64,000 nt of DNA from Anastrepha obliqua (Eukaryota > Arthropoda > Insecta > Diptera > Tephritidae). The translations under genes were made by a program, and so were the position numbers. This document shows positions 11,815-23,300 of the stretch, piece after piece. The DNA is taken from positions 87,732,001-87,796,000 of the forward strand of contig NC_072895.1 in NCBI RefSeq assembly GCF_027943255.1. Reading direction: 5' to 3'. Numbering within the stretch: the stretch's first letter is position 1; each line of letters starts with the position of its first letter. Below the pieces are notes generated by a model, which was given only the letters and a program-made list of their open reading frames with translations, was not told the DNA's origin and did not search any database.

Positions 11815-12430
11815 CTTGAGCAGAAATCGTACAGAATTGACAGTCGTGACCTATAGGAAAACTCTATGGCTGCTGTAAATCTTCTGGTGGCCAGTCTATC
11901 ACTGGTCCATTTACATCAACTGTGGACTCTGTTCTGCAGTAGTTAGGCCAAGAAGTCGTAGGATTTTTCAAAGGGAATTTTCATAAGAGTGTTTGCCAGC
12001 AACGTAGGTGAATTTCACAGTCGATAATGCCGTACAAAATTTGCTCACCTGCCGGTTTTGGTGGTATTTTTAAAGGAAGAATGCTGCGAATTTTCGGCAG
12101 TGACAGCAAAACGAAGACATTAAAATGATATATGCTGAAACTCATTAACATATTATCACACATAGCATATGTCATGAATACTTTAAGACGTGTAGAAGGC
12201 GCTCACGCATACACACACATACTAATACGTACATATGTGTTTTTCACGCCGCGTATCCTTAGGCATTTGCCGCATTGTATTGTGGATTGTTGTGTGGAGC
12301 ATGGGAAGGTGTACCCAAAAAATTCTTAAATAAAAAACAAACATACTTGCACGCTACATTTCGCGTGCTTTATTAAAAAAAAAGAAAAAAAATCCAGCTC
12401 ATGTTTATCTTTTGTCTTTATCTCATTGCA
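11815..12430. other. Intron directly upstream of lov exon
   Basis: Non-coding sequence with a short poly-A run near 12373-12390, ending in the strong acceptor at 12430-12431. No gene. Confidence 0.5.
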
Positions 12431-12431
12431 G

Positions 12432-12738
12432 ACACAGCGACTGATTCAAATTCAAATTTAGTCGACGCGGTGCTTAGTAGACAAGACAGCAGAAATAGCA
12501 ATAGAAAGTCAGCTACAGAGTAAACAGAGACAGCGCAAATAAAACACAAACAACAACATCCACACCAGTACCAGTACTGGCAATCACAGCTAAGAGGCTC
12601 ATTAGATTTTGTTCGAGTTGTGTGGCAGTTACGTGTGGGTGTGCCACGTGACATACCCATAACCACTACTTCGCCCCATTCACCAGTCGTCAACGTTAGC
12701 GAATTTCACGTGTCAAAAAGCATTGATTTTCTACCTGA
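12432..12738 (+). other. lov: lov 5' UTR part of first coding exon
   Basis: A strong acceptor (TTTGTCTTTATCTCATTGCAG, AG at 12430-12431) opens the exon. I find no ATG between 12432 and 12738, so the first AUG in the exon is at 12739, which supports that start. An in-frame TGA lies directly upstream (12736-12738). The true 5' end of the gene and its upstream exon(s) are not identified with confidence. Confidence 0.6.
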
Positions 12739-15118
12739 ATGCTAATGGAACCGGTGCACGTTGTTAAGAGACGCAAACTGTCGTTGTCACAGTCGCATAG
12801 CACAGCGTCGATCACAACGACAACTTCTATGGACAGCGTCACAGTTGCCACTACAACACCGCCGAATACACCGCCCACACCACCACTCAATATGATGATG
12901 ACCACCGCGCGCAGTCACCATAATAACACAAGCAGCAACAGCAGTAGCATCAATGGACGTACTATGGAAAACACGACTTGTACGCTGATTGCCGCCAGCT
13001 CAGCGCCCACGCTCACGACTACCACAATGGCCAGCTCATTGTTGAGTACCGCTCAGCACACACCTTCATCGAGTAGCGCTACAACAGCAGCAGCAGCTGT
13101 TGCTGCCGCGGCCGCCGCTGCAGTGGCTGCTGTGGCAGCTGCAGGCGCCAATTCCGCAACGCCCGCCATCGCCGTCACCAATAACGTCGTACCAGATCAC
13201 TATAGCCTTCGTTGGAATAATCATCAGAATCATATATTGCGCGCCTTTGACGCACTGCTACAGACCAAAACATTGGTGGACGTGACGCTGGTGTGCGCCG
13301 AAACTAGTTTACATGCACACAAAATGGTGCTATCTGCGTGTTCACCGTTCTTTCAGCGCGTGTTTGCGGAGACGCCGTGCAAGCATCCCGTTATCGTGTT
13401 GAAGGACTTTCAGGGCTGGGTGGTGCAGGCGATCGTAGATTTTATGTATCGTGGTGAGATCAGCGTGCCACAAGAACGGCTGCAGACGCTCATACAGGCG
13501 GGAGAGTCATTGCAGGTGCGCGGTTTGGTTGAGAGCTCGGTGCCAGAGCATACACCGACGCCAGCCGCATCACCTGATGACTTTGGCATGATCGATACGT
13601 CGCTAATGTCACCTGAGCTGGGGCGTTGTTCAAGTTTCGATGAGGAAACTCCATCAATGGTCACCGCTGGCTCTAAGGTGATACTGCCATCGAGGCTCTT
13701 TGGCTCGTCAGCGCGCCGCGAACGTGAACGCAAACGTAAGCGCGAGCGTACATTCGAGCATGACTTCGAACGGGAAATAGAAAGCGATCAAGATTTGCCG
13801 CTTGATACGACCTTCAATTCAGATATCTGTACTTCACCTATGCCCAGACGTAAGCAAGCGCGCCCTAGACGTCGCTCGGGCGATCTACCACTCGATATGG
13901 CGAGCAAACCAGCCACGCCTGCGCCTATAGAAGAGCCATCACAAACACAACCCCTGCCTTTGACGCTAGATGAGCAATTAGAGAAAACGCATGCGGAGCG
14001 CTTAGAAGCTTTGAAGACTGTGATCAAAAGTGAGATAGCCGAGTCGATGGACGAGGATGAGGGTACTCGTCGCGACGATAGCGGCAACGGTAATGACAAC
14101 CACGATAACAATGAATCACATGAAAAAAATGGAAATGCATACCAATCGAGTGAAGAACAGCACAACAGTTCACGCTTGGATGGAACACTTTCACCAGAAG
14201 CACTCAATGCGCAACACTCAATGGACATAGAAGATGAGGAGCCAGAAGACGATATTGAAAACGAAAATGAACACGAAGATGAGAATGAGAATGAACCAAT
14301 ACCCGAAGCCGAAGATATTGAAGAGCTTATTAACGCCACCAATGAGTTACGTCGCAAATCGATGTCCAACCTTTCGGAGGGACCGGAGGATCTCTGCACA
14401 ACGAAAAAAGATCAAAATTCTATGAGTGGCAGCCACTCGAATAACGACACTGATGGTAATTCTGCGAATAATAACAATAACAGCAACAAAGTCAATAATA
14501 ACAATCGCATTGTATTATCGCTGAAAGACATACGACAACTGAATAAGCCATCCTCTTCATCCACACCCAACTCATCGAATAACATGCACCCTTTTGCGAC
14601 GGCCAGCCTGCGCGATCTACGGATCGATCGTGCCGTAAGCGCAGCAGCAGAGAATCAGTGCAAAATGGATGCACTAGAGGCGCAAATGCATGCAGCCGCG
14701 GCAGCCGCAGCGGCAGCTGCAGCAAATGGCGAAAATCCGTTTCAACACATGGAACATCAGATGGATCTATCAATAGCGGCCGCCGCAGCAGCCGCCGCTG
14801 TCTCACATCAACAGTCACGCGAACGTGATCAGGCAATGCAACGAGAACAACGAGAATTTCAAGAGCAACATAACGCCTATGCGAATAGTATACTTGGGCA
14901 AATGGGTATGCCGGGTATGCCGCCCTTCGGACCGCCAGGTGGGCCCATACCGCACGAACGTCTAGAAGAAAGTATGAATCGATTGAGTAAAGAGTTTACG
15001 CCGACCTCACCGATGAGTCTACCCACCCATTTCAATCCACCTGATGGACAACCGCATCCACGATCACCGCTACCATTTCCGGGTATGTCCTCAGCACTGG
15101 CGCTCACGCCACCACACA
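12739..15118 (+). CDS. lov: lov coding exon 1: BTB/POZ domain and low-complexity region
   Basis: This encodes residues 1-793 of a nuclear BTB-HTH transcription factor best matched to Drosophila jim lovell, which is known from mutants affecting nervous-system function and behaviour. The BTB domain is at residues 155-265 (SLRWNNHQNHILRAFDALL to SLQVRGLVES), with the LRWNNHQ signature of the fly ttk/bab class. Before it lies a Ser/Thr-rich leader (KRRKL near residue 11) and an Ala tract (about 115-148). After it come a basic cluster (about 325-335), RRKQARPRRRSGD (about 369), an acidic Glu/Asn stretch (495-530), poly-Asn (about 577) and two Ala runs (652-664, 680-688). The BTB domain normally mediates dimerisation and corepressor contacts. 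ATG 12739 is the first AUG of the exon; a second Met follows two codons later. The exon ends at donor GTGAGT (15119), phase 1. The ortholog name rests on remembered similarity, not a search. Confidence 0.92.
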
Positions 15119-15150
15119 GTGAGTGCTTACATGTAGTTTTAGAAAAATAG
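15119..15150 (+). CDS. lov: Alternative C-terminal extension if the exon-1 donor is not used
   Basis: If intron 1 is retained, the frame continues for ten more codons (ECLHVVLEK after the shared HS) to a TAG at 15148-15150. This would make an 803-residue protein with the BTB domain but no DNA-binding helix-turn-helix. The sequence only shows that the frame exists; no polyadenylation evidence is visible. Confidence 0.2.
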
Positions 15151-16085
15151 TATGAAATATCAAATGAGTTACATATATAAGTGCGTACATATGAAATTGA
15201 AGTCGAAGTCAAGTTCATCTTTATCTATCATAAACTTCCATGTCGCAGACCATTTTGAGCGAGCTCACTTTCAGCTTCATTTGTTTGAGGAAAACTGTGG
15301 AATGACAGTCCTTGGCTGGATACAAATTCGGATCGTACCGACTGTTGTGATAGCTCGTAAAGTTTCTTACCACATACCAAATCCCATCGCTATACGTATT
15401 TGAAAAAATTATTTAGTATTAGGAAAGTCAACAAAAAGATAATTTCGATGTTCAGAATATAAATAACAACAACAAATAACACATCCTTACCAGGAAATAT
15501 TTTTTCATCGATCCTACTGTAAGCTGATAAATATTCATCTAGATCAGATCCATCAGATCAAAGCGTCCATTCATTCCCTCAGAACCCGTGAAGGTCAAAC
15601 TAATCATAGAATTGACGTTCGGATTGAGGTCTTGGCGAACTAAATTAACAATATTTTGGCTAATGATTAAGTCCACCAGGTTTTACCAGGTCATAACTCA
15701 CTTTTAGCGAATATCCGCAGGAATTTCAATCGCAGCAAATCATTTTGATTATCTTTATATTACTTTTTTAATAAATGAAGAAATATTAACCAAAATTTCA
15801 TTATTGATGAAGAAATTCCTGTTGGTTTCTGGTCATAAGACCCTCGGTATATATAGACCAATAAGATTTTTTCGAACCTCCTCCAAATCGGATCTTCAAT
15901 GATGCCAATGGTGGTCATATGTAGACCTCATGGATTGTCGACCATCAACCGAACGTCTTTGCTTCCAAGTTTTAGAAGAAAGTTCGACAGTTTTCTGTTC
16001 GGGCTTGTCACAAAACACTTTGCAGTTCTGCAACGTTCCAGAGCGGACCATCGCACTTTATGTAAATTCCATGCATAATCGCTGA
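15151..16085. other. lov intron 1, left part
   Basis: Intronic AT-rich DNA directly after the exon-1 donor. No gene, RNA or clear transposon is recognised in this stretch. Confidence 0.5.
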
Positions 16086-16086
16086 T

Positions 16087-17946
16087 CTACTTTATGATTC
16101 TTGCAGAACTGATTCCGTTTATGGGCTCTGGTCCCTGTGGAGTAACCGCTGATCCGCAGTTGGCCAATTCATTGGCAGTTTCATTGCCTTGAACATCACA
16201 ATGTCCTGGGGCCCATATAAGTACAAGGTTGTTCTGTCTTGGAACGGAACTAAGCTTATTCTTACATTCTTGAACAGTCGTTGAGGTTTGCTTTGCGTTC
16301 ACCAGAGAAGGCTAGTCCTTCTCCATTTGAGCTTTCCAACGCTCTTTGCGTCTTCCTCTTTCTCTGCTACCATCAGCTGATACCGCATCGAATATTTTCA
16401 GAACTGGAGCGTATGTATACCTTTGGATGGCATGACCTTACTAGCGGAGCCGCTGAATTTTTATTCGCTGTACTATGTATATGCCGTCGTAAAGCTCATA
16501 CAGCTCATTGTTCCATAGTCTGCGATACTCATCGTTGCCAACGTGCAAAAGTCCAAAAATCTGGCGCAGAATCTTTCTCTGAAACACTCCAAGCGTCGCT
16601 TCATTGGATGTTGCCATCGTCCACGCTTCTGCGCCATACGTTACAATGGGCATGATGAGAGTCTTGTAGAGTGTTAGTTTTGTTCGTGGAGAGAGAACTT
16701 TACTACTCAATTGCCTTCTTAGTTCAAAGCCTGACTGTTACTATAGGCTATATCACATCTATATTTTCCATTCTGCTACACTCAGAACGGCAAAAATTTC
16801 CGTTAGGAAAATAGTTGCCATTCCTCTCATAGCATAATGATATTTATTACTATCGTTTAAGTTCCATCCGGCTTCAGAACCTATTTCATTCGGTAAGAAA
16901 ATATCCGTCAAACCTCTTTAAATGCGCTCTGGATTACTCCATTTCTCACGCTATGAAAATTTGACATAAAATTTCCTTCGAAATGAAACTATGGGTCTAA
17001 GGTCGTCTTTAGGTGCCAAAAATAGTGGGTACAGGTTTCTCTGTATCCCGAAGTTCCATCTTCCTACCAGAAACCATATTTATGGAGTCTACGCATTTCT
17101 TCTATTGTTTTTTGTAGTATCCAAGGCAAGCACATCAAGCAAAGCATTTAGGGCACCACCGGAGGTTGTACTCATGTCAACCGTAATGCATAAACATAGA
17201 CTTCTTTGCAGCCTGTATAGTTCCCGAAGTGTGAACTTAACCATAGTCCGTCGCCACACCACAGAGGCATAAGTGATGATTGATCTGATAAGTGCTGTGT
17301 ATATCCACCAGACCACAGTTGGTTTAAGGCCCCAAGTTTTGCTAAAGGCTCGCGATTCACTTTCAGCGAAACACGTGTCTCCCAACTCAGTTTCTTATCC
17401 AAGTCTCGGAGATACTGAGTGCCACACCTTCGAGTATTGGAAGGCTATGTCCATCCAATTTCCGTTTTCTCTTCAACAAGTCTAAGATAGTTTTGTGCGC
17501 ATTGGACGAAAAGGCCTTATCTCGTGCACCAGTCGTCGATTTTATCCAGAATTCTCTGCACTTTCATGCAAAGCCTTCTTAGGGATTTATCCGATGTTAG
17601 CGCATAGACATGTCACACGCCACATATGCTTGAACATGGAATCTGAATTTCTGCATCTCCATTCGTAGAGAGTCTACGACGATGCACCACAACAGCGAAG
17701 AAAAGACTCTACCTTGGGAACATCCTTGCTTGGCCCTACCGGTAATTAGTTCTACTCTCACCACAGGCTAGCAGCCTCTCATAGAGCAAGGAATGTATCC
17801 ACTTTTCAATGATTTAATTAATTCCGTGTCGCTTGGCAGAAGAACAAATTGAATCCAAAGTTGCATTATCAAAAAGCCCCTCAATGTCCACGAATACGCC
17901 CACTGTGTACTCGTCAGCTTCCAGCCTGGCTTCAATCTTGCTAACA
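16087..17946 (-). mobile_element. I-clade LINE remnant (RT to RNase H), minus strand
   Basis: Reading right to left, it shows a reverse transcriptase block (VGVFVDIEGLFDNATLDSIC near 17915-17860), a KQGCSQGRVFSSLLW-like block near 17700, then the RT C-terminal segment TWGLKPTVVWWIYTALIRS (about 17340-17270). An RNase H domain with LVLIWAPGHCDVQGNETANE follows (about 16230-16160). This is the domain order of an I-type LINE ORF2. Frameshifts and stops occur throughout, and an RTE fragment interrupts it at 16.43-16.72 kb. Confidence 0.8.
16430..16720 (-). mobile_element. RTE-type LINE fragment nested in the I-clade LINE
   Basis: The minus strand encodes RTKLTLYKTLIMPIVTYGAE, VFQRKILRQIFGLLHV and NNELYELYDGI. 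This is the conserved segment after the RT domain of RTE-clade LINEs. It lies between the RT and RNase H parts of the surrounding I-type element, so it is probably a later insertion or a rearrangement. Related copies lie at 19.8-20.3 kb and 62.5-63.4 kb. Confidence 0.75.
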
Positions 17947-18060
17947 CTGTACTGTATACCGCAGCTGTCTAGTCCACAAGTGTCCAGTATGATTGACATA
18001 CGACGCCATTTCCAAAAACTACAAATATTCCGATAGATTGATTAATTTTGCGCCACCTTA
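17947..18060. mobile_element. MITE, CAAGGTGGCG family, copy B (right half)
   Basis: The family interior (CTGTCTAGTCCACAAGTGTC, then TGATTGACATACGACG) runs into the right terminus ATTAATTTTGCGCCACCTTA. The left half is missing and replaced by LINE sequence. Confidence 0.75.
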
Positions 18061-18064
18061 TGCA

Positions 18065-19375
18065 AATCTTATAAAGAAACTTTTTCTTTCTGTTTGATTA
18101 AATTATAATTTCTCCTACATTTCCAACACTTTGTGAACATTGAAGTGTTCATAATTGCCAATAATTCGATTTGAGCTCTTTCATTTTCCACACGCACACA
18201 CACAAATACACGCACATGAATGCACGCCGCAAAGCTCATTATAAATATTGCACTTTCATAAACTTATTGCCACAATAGAAGGAGCTAAAAAGAAAATAAA
18301 ATTAATGTCCTTTTATGCCCTAAGGCGCTATGGCAATATAATGCATGCAACATGTGGCAATCATCAAAGAAAATTATGTCAAAGAGCAAAAACATAAAAC
18401 CCGCTTCAGCTGGAAAGCAGCTATTAAAAGTCACTTCAGTGTTACGACTCCAGCGACCACTCACACCCCTACATATCGTCCTGTCTTCCTGTATGCATGC
18501 ATGCATTCACATCACCGCACACAGGACACATACATACATACACACATACATACATGCAACCTTACATAGCGCCAAAGTTGACAGAAAGTGTGTTAAGCAC
18601 TCAAATGCAAACGTAAATGTCAAATGTACCGTCAAAGCAAATATGTTGCAGCAACCGCCTTAAACAAAAACAAAAAAACAAACAACAACGCAGTTGAAGA
18701 AGATTTGCTACAGTGCCTATTTGCGCTGTGATTGACTCCTAGCGCGAGGGGAGTAGTTAGCATGGAAGTACCGTAGGTGGCAGTCACAGAGGGTGCCGTG
18801 TTGTCCATGCAACAGGATGATGGAAATTTTTTCTTGCTCAAATGTTCGGTGCAGTAGCACAGCGAGTGGCTAAAGAAGAGGATAAGTGAGTGTTTCAATG
18901 CAGGTTATGCATAAGTTATGTATTGGAGGAGAAAATGTGGCAGGCACCGCAACCAGTTGGAATGCGCTCAACCGAAAGGAAGCAGGATGTCAACGCCAGT
19001 GGTGTGTGGATGCATCGAGCGCACATCGGCGAATTTGATTATTAAGGATTTCCGCTTGTTTTCACACAGTTGATGTGTATTTTTTTAAAACTTTTCCTTC
19101 TTATTGCACTTCTTCAAGGATCAACATTTATATGACTTGTTGCATATGAAGTTCTTTGTTTATGTCAATCGACTTTAGAGACTCTTTTTCTCACGAATGA
19201 AGTGAAGTACGAGTAGGCACTGCAGCAAAGCCTTTTTTAAAGGGTGAAAGATGCCTCACTGCTATGGATTTTTTCTCAAAAGTGATGCTAATTTTTAATG
19301 CTATTTTATAACGGATTCGTGTACAATAATTGCACTTGGTTGTTGTTTTATAGCAGAAGGGTTTTCCCTGCGAAG
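18065..19375. other. Intron 1, no recognised gene
   Basis: AT-rich sequence with CATA/CACA microsatellites near 18190 and 18530-18555 and long poly-A/CAACAA runs near 18665. Short open frames in this stretch carry no domain. Confidence 0.5.
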
Positions 19376-19379
19376 GGAA

Positions 19380-19700
19380 GTCGTAGTATATCTCTCCTCA
19401 TCTATTTCATCTTAGTAGCCCCAGTATGCAGCCCGTTTCGCCCCAAGGTGGTACTGGAGGGAAAGGAGCGCTAGATGAGTGGATTTAGGTGGGCATGTTA
19501 AGATGTGGTTAGTGTCATAGTAGTATACCCTGCTATAATTTCCAGCTCATAATTGTGCCAGAATAACGTGAGCCCCCCAAGGCGGCTAAAAAAGATGGCT
19601 CCTGATTGGACTCCAAACCATGCGTAACACTGTTTGTTTACCAGGCTCGAGAAATCCAGCTGGTTCGTCGGGATCGTACCAGGGGCATGAATTAGTGTGA
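19380..19700 (-). mobile_element. Decayed jockey-type LINE C-terminus
   Basis: The minus strand gives short phrases in different frames (LTRVTLAQL-like, YYYDTNHILTCPPKSTHLA) matching the jockey ORF2 end seen at 10.8 and 26.9 kb. It is heavily decayed, so the call is tentative. Confidence 0.5.
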
Positions 19701-19814
19701 GGAGGCAAATGAAGAAATGCTTAGTGCCATGGGAGGTTCCTTCAATATACTTATATATTGAGTATGGCCGCGTCAATTCCGTACAGGTAGAAATTAGCCA
19801 TAATTTTGTGTAAT

Positions 19815-20270
19815 TTTGCTAACGTAACGTAGAGCATCCGATGAGGCGTCCCTTGGAGTGTTTGAGAGAAATATTCTACGGCAGATTTTTGGGCCTTTGC
19901 ATGTTTGTAACGGCGAATATAGCAGGCTATGGAACGAAGAGCTGTATGAGCTTTACGACGGTATGGACATAGCGCAGCGAATAATTTACAGCGACTGCCA
20001 AGTAGCTACGTTGGCTAGGTCATGTCGTCTGAATGGATACAAAAGCTCCGGCTCTGAAAGTATTCGATGCGGTACCAGCTGGTGGTAGTAGAGGAAGAGT
20101 AAGGCCTCCTCAGCGTTGGAAAGATTAGGTGGAGAAGGATTTGAATTCACTTTGTGTTTCCAATTGGCGCCGATTAGTACGAGAAAGAAACGGCTGGCAC
20201 GCTTTGCTAAACTCGGCCATAGTCGCTTAAGCGATTATTGCGCCAATCAAGAAAAAGAAGAAGAACATAC
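19815..20270 (+). mobile_element. RTE-type LINE 3' fragment
   Basis: Plus strand. ERNILRQIFGPLHV and NEELYELYDGMDIAQRI are followed in other frames by a GGSRGRVRPPQRWKD-like segment and VSNWRRLVRERNGWHALLN, the C-terminal end of an RTE ORF2. It ends with an AATCAAGAAAAAGAAGAAGA tail at about 20246-20265, typical of RTE 3' ends. Confidence 0.8.
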
Positions 20271-20339
20271 TGCACACGAGGTACCTGAGGTTATTTGGCT
20301 GCGAGAGATGATAATTTCTCTTCGAATACGTCACTTAGG

Positions 20340-21260
20340 CCAGTATGGCCTTGTACGCCTGTAAATCTATGTTCGGCAAAAAATGGAGTCTCAAGTCACG
20401 TGTCGTACCTTGGATGTGCAACTTAGTGATTCTACCCATTTTTACATATGGTTGCCTAGTTTGGTGGGCAGCTCTTCCGAACTAGAGAGAGTGCAGGGAA
20501 CTGCATGTATGGGCATCACTGGTGCTTGTAGAACATCTCCCACTGCTGCCTTCAACGACATTCTGCACTTACTTCCTGTGGATCTGCAAGTTAAATCCAT
20601 TGCTACTCAGAGCGCTGTTAGGTTGACGAAGATTGGCCTCTGGACGCAACTTCCTGTAGGACATAGTAGCATCTTGAAGAATATCTCCCCTTCCTTTTCT
20701 GTACTTCGCACTGATCTTTCCATCCGCAAACTGGGTTTTGAGGGTTGTGCTAGGGCTGAAACGTCTCGAACATGCAGGACACATTTCCCTTATCTGGGTT
20801 CCTGGGCACAGGAATATAGAGAGAAATGAAATTGCCGACGAGCTTGTCAAGGAGGAGTCGACAGAACCGGTTTCAGTTGCCCCCTTCTCAGACATTGGCG
20901 TCCCCTTGAGCGTTGTTAAAGTGAAACTACACAATTTCTTTCTAAAAAACTCGCAAGACACATGGAGGTCTGTGTCATCGTGTGCTATTTCGAAAACACT
21001 ATGGCCTGAATACAATATAAACAGAACTCTTTAGGTGATGGGAATCAACCGGCACTCAATTCCCAAACTCAATACGGTGTTCACTGGTCATAGGGTGATC
21101 GGTACCCATGCGGAGAAGCTGTGGGGATCCTGCAGAGAAAGAGACTGCAAATGCACTTTCTCTAAAAATGTCCGGATCTGGCGGGTAGGCGCTTGGGATT
21201 CCTTTGCGTGCCCTTTGGGGATGGCTTCTCTACTCCACTACATCAACAGCACAGGAAGGC
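20340..21260 (+). mobile_element. I-clade LINE fragment (RT C-terminus to RNase H)
   Basis: Plus strand. ALYACKSMFGKKWSLKSRV and LVILPIFTYGCLVWWAALP are followed by GITGACRTSPTAAFNDIL and an RNase H block ISLIWVPGHRNIERNEIADE (about 20784-20843), then a downstream region ending near 21260. Frames shift at least twice (148-, 98- and 76-codon pieces). It is the same clade as the element at 16.1-17.9 kb but in opposite orientation. Confidence 0.8.
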
Positions 21261-21264
21261 TGTA

Positions 21265-22160
21265 GACGGTTTTCTCTTCCCTAAATTTTTTTTCGCAGGT
21301 AGTGGTCCACATTATGGTATCAGAACGGCACGTAAGTAAGAAAGGCTTCTGATATATCTGGAATGCGAATTGGCTTTTGGCAAGTATCTGTCTAGTGTAG
21401 TCCCTACGGTAGTCTCTCAGCAGGGCATTCACTTTCATTATCTGGTTGTTCGTGTCACTGCTTAAATTATATACTGGGGATATCAGAAGATATGCAGTTG
21501 CCGTTCGTAGTGCTGTGATCTGCCAAGTATTCAGCTTCATCAACTGCCTCTACAACAGCTCTCGATAAACAAACGGGTCCATTCCCATAGCAGCCAGTCC
21601 TAAGTATCGGATTGGCTCAGTTTTTCCCTAACGGGTTGAATCTAACCACGCAGGTACCGCATGTGTAGATGCGGACGGCGGATAACCTTGTATTTACCTC
21701 CCCAGCAATGCTTGGTTTGAAAAACCTTTTCGCAGTTCTTTAATCTTGTGCCTCATCGACCGTGGATTTAGTAGGGAAAGCGTAAAACTTCTGGCAATGA
21801 AGCAGCGAAAACGATCTGAAACAGTTACAAGAGCTACGCTTATAAGGTTTATAATGTTACAATAACAACAACAACATCGGAGAATTAATAAGTTGCTTTT
21901 CAGCTCAAGTCTTCAATGATTTTTCTGTACGCTAATATTGAACAATCGTCAGCGTATGAGACCAATGAAACTCTTGCTGAGCTGGGCTAGCTTCGAGATT
22001 GAGTAGTATAAAAATTGTGAGCAAAGTACCCCACCCTGTGTGATACCCTTTGGTCTTTTCTGTATGGCCGTATAGCTTTGAAAAACTACCAATACTGGGG
22101 GACCGCATAGATAAATAGATAATTCACAGTTCACAAAGAGTTCTCTCGGCATCTGTTATT
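21265..22160 (-). mobile_element. Jockey-type LINE RT remnant
   Basis: Minus strand. RPKGITQGGVLCSQFLYY (about 22065-22010) corresponds to the PQGGVLSPLL motif of non-LTR reverse transcriptases. It is followed, with stops, by ITALRTATAYLLISPVYNL, the segment after the RT in jockey elements. There are frameshifts between blocks; it is inactive. Confidence 0.7.
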
Positions 22161-22239
22161 AGCTTACTAAAGTTTCATATTTGCTATTGCACCTTAGCGG
22201 ATTGAGTTTGCGCATGGTTCCGAAGCTCGCTCTGAGGAT

Positions 22240-22485
22240 GAATTATGAAAGGGTTTTTTTCTAATAGCGGCTGGCCTTCATCAGGCAAAGGCAAACCCTT
22301 GAGTGTATTTCTGGCACGAAAAAGCTGCTCATAAAAACCATCTGACGTTCAGAGGTGGCATTAAGCTGAAGGTGCTTCCATTCGTGGAAAAACATCAAGA
22401 TAAGCACCGCGAATCGGAGGAGACCCGCGGCCAAACACCCAACGAAAGGGTGTAAGCGCCAATTTTTGAACGGATACATTCAGGC
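22240..22485 (+). mobile_element. SINE body/tail fragment
   Basis: Plus strand. CTAATAGCGGCTGGCC, GGCAAACCCTTGAGTGTATT, then CGGCCAAACACCCAACGAAA and the tail GTGTAAGCGCCAATT. The tRNA-like head is missing. It is one of the better preserved tails of the family. Confidence 0.8.
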
Positions 22486-22549
22486 CAGAAAATAAAAGAG
22501 AGTTTTTTCTAAAGAACTAGTATTGGAATTAGCGTCTATTGTAGCTTCT

Positions 22550-23300
22550 ACTAGGCCCAAGCCTTAGCCAAAAAGGAGGTAGCTGTGTACCTTAACAAAA
22601 ACTACGATGAATATCTTCTCGAATAGCCAGTCATCAAATCAATGGATTAAGTAATACTAAGATCAATGGTTACTTAGGAATGCGTGGTAGCTCTAAATGA
22701 TACTAGAATCGTCTTCAAGGTATATCTTATATGGGCTCTGAGGCATTGAGATATTGAAGGAAATTGCAAGGCCGATGAGCTACCAGAAAGGGTACTAATC
22801 GTCCACTGCTTAAAAATAGAGGCCGTATTGGGACTCCTATGGCAATTTGCAAATTAAAGATAAAACAAAAATATTCTCCAGGAGGCCAATAGGGCATGCA
22901 GAGAATAAAATATGTGATTTACAACCAGGCTATCAATTGACCGCAAATAGGTAAAAAAAGGTCAGGAGAAATGCACAAACTCTGAAGAGAGAACATCTCC
23001 AGGGTCGTGGCTTGTGTCCCCGGTCATTAGCTGTTAGGTATGCACTCTTCTAGGCTAGGAGTATTTTTTCATGAACACTCCAGAAGTTGTAGAGGAGAGG
23101 AAGAACAGTAGAAAACTTCTTCTGTAATTGTCCTGCCTTAACTAGGAGTAGAGCCAGGGTGTTAGGGAATTTTCTTTTGCTGGCTCTCTTACGGAACTAA
23201 CCGGTGTTGGGTTAAAACCCATCCTTCTCTTCAGAAGAGCGTCTAAATGGTTCCTTAATGAATAAACACTGAGGTTCTCGTGTCACACAGCGTACCTACA
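22550..23300 (+). mobile_element. LINE RNase H / C-terminal cysteine region remnant
   Basis: Plus strand, in several frames. RNase H-like phrases are followed near 23125-23165 by an LSCLN-type remnant of the LLCNCPALxRxR cysteine motif found at the end of I/R1-like LINE proteins. Strongly decayed, so only the class is suggested. Confidence 0.45.

Noticed and set aside
13788..14399. A 203-codon minus-strand open frame inside lov exon 1
   Set aside because: It is Ser-rich and runs antisense to the acidic/Asn-rich coding part of lov; it is a shadow of that composition with no domain.
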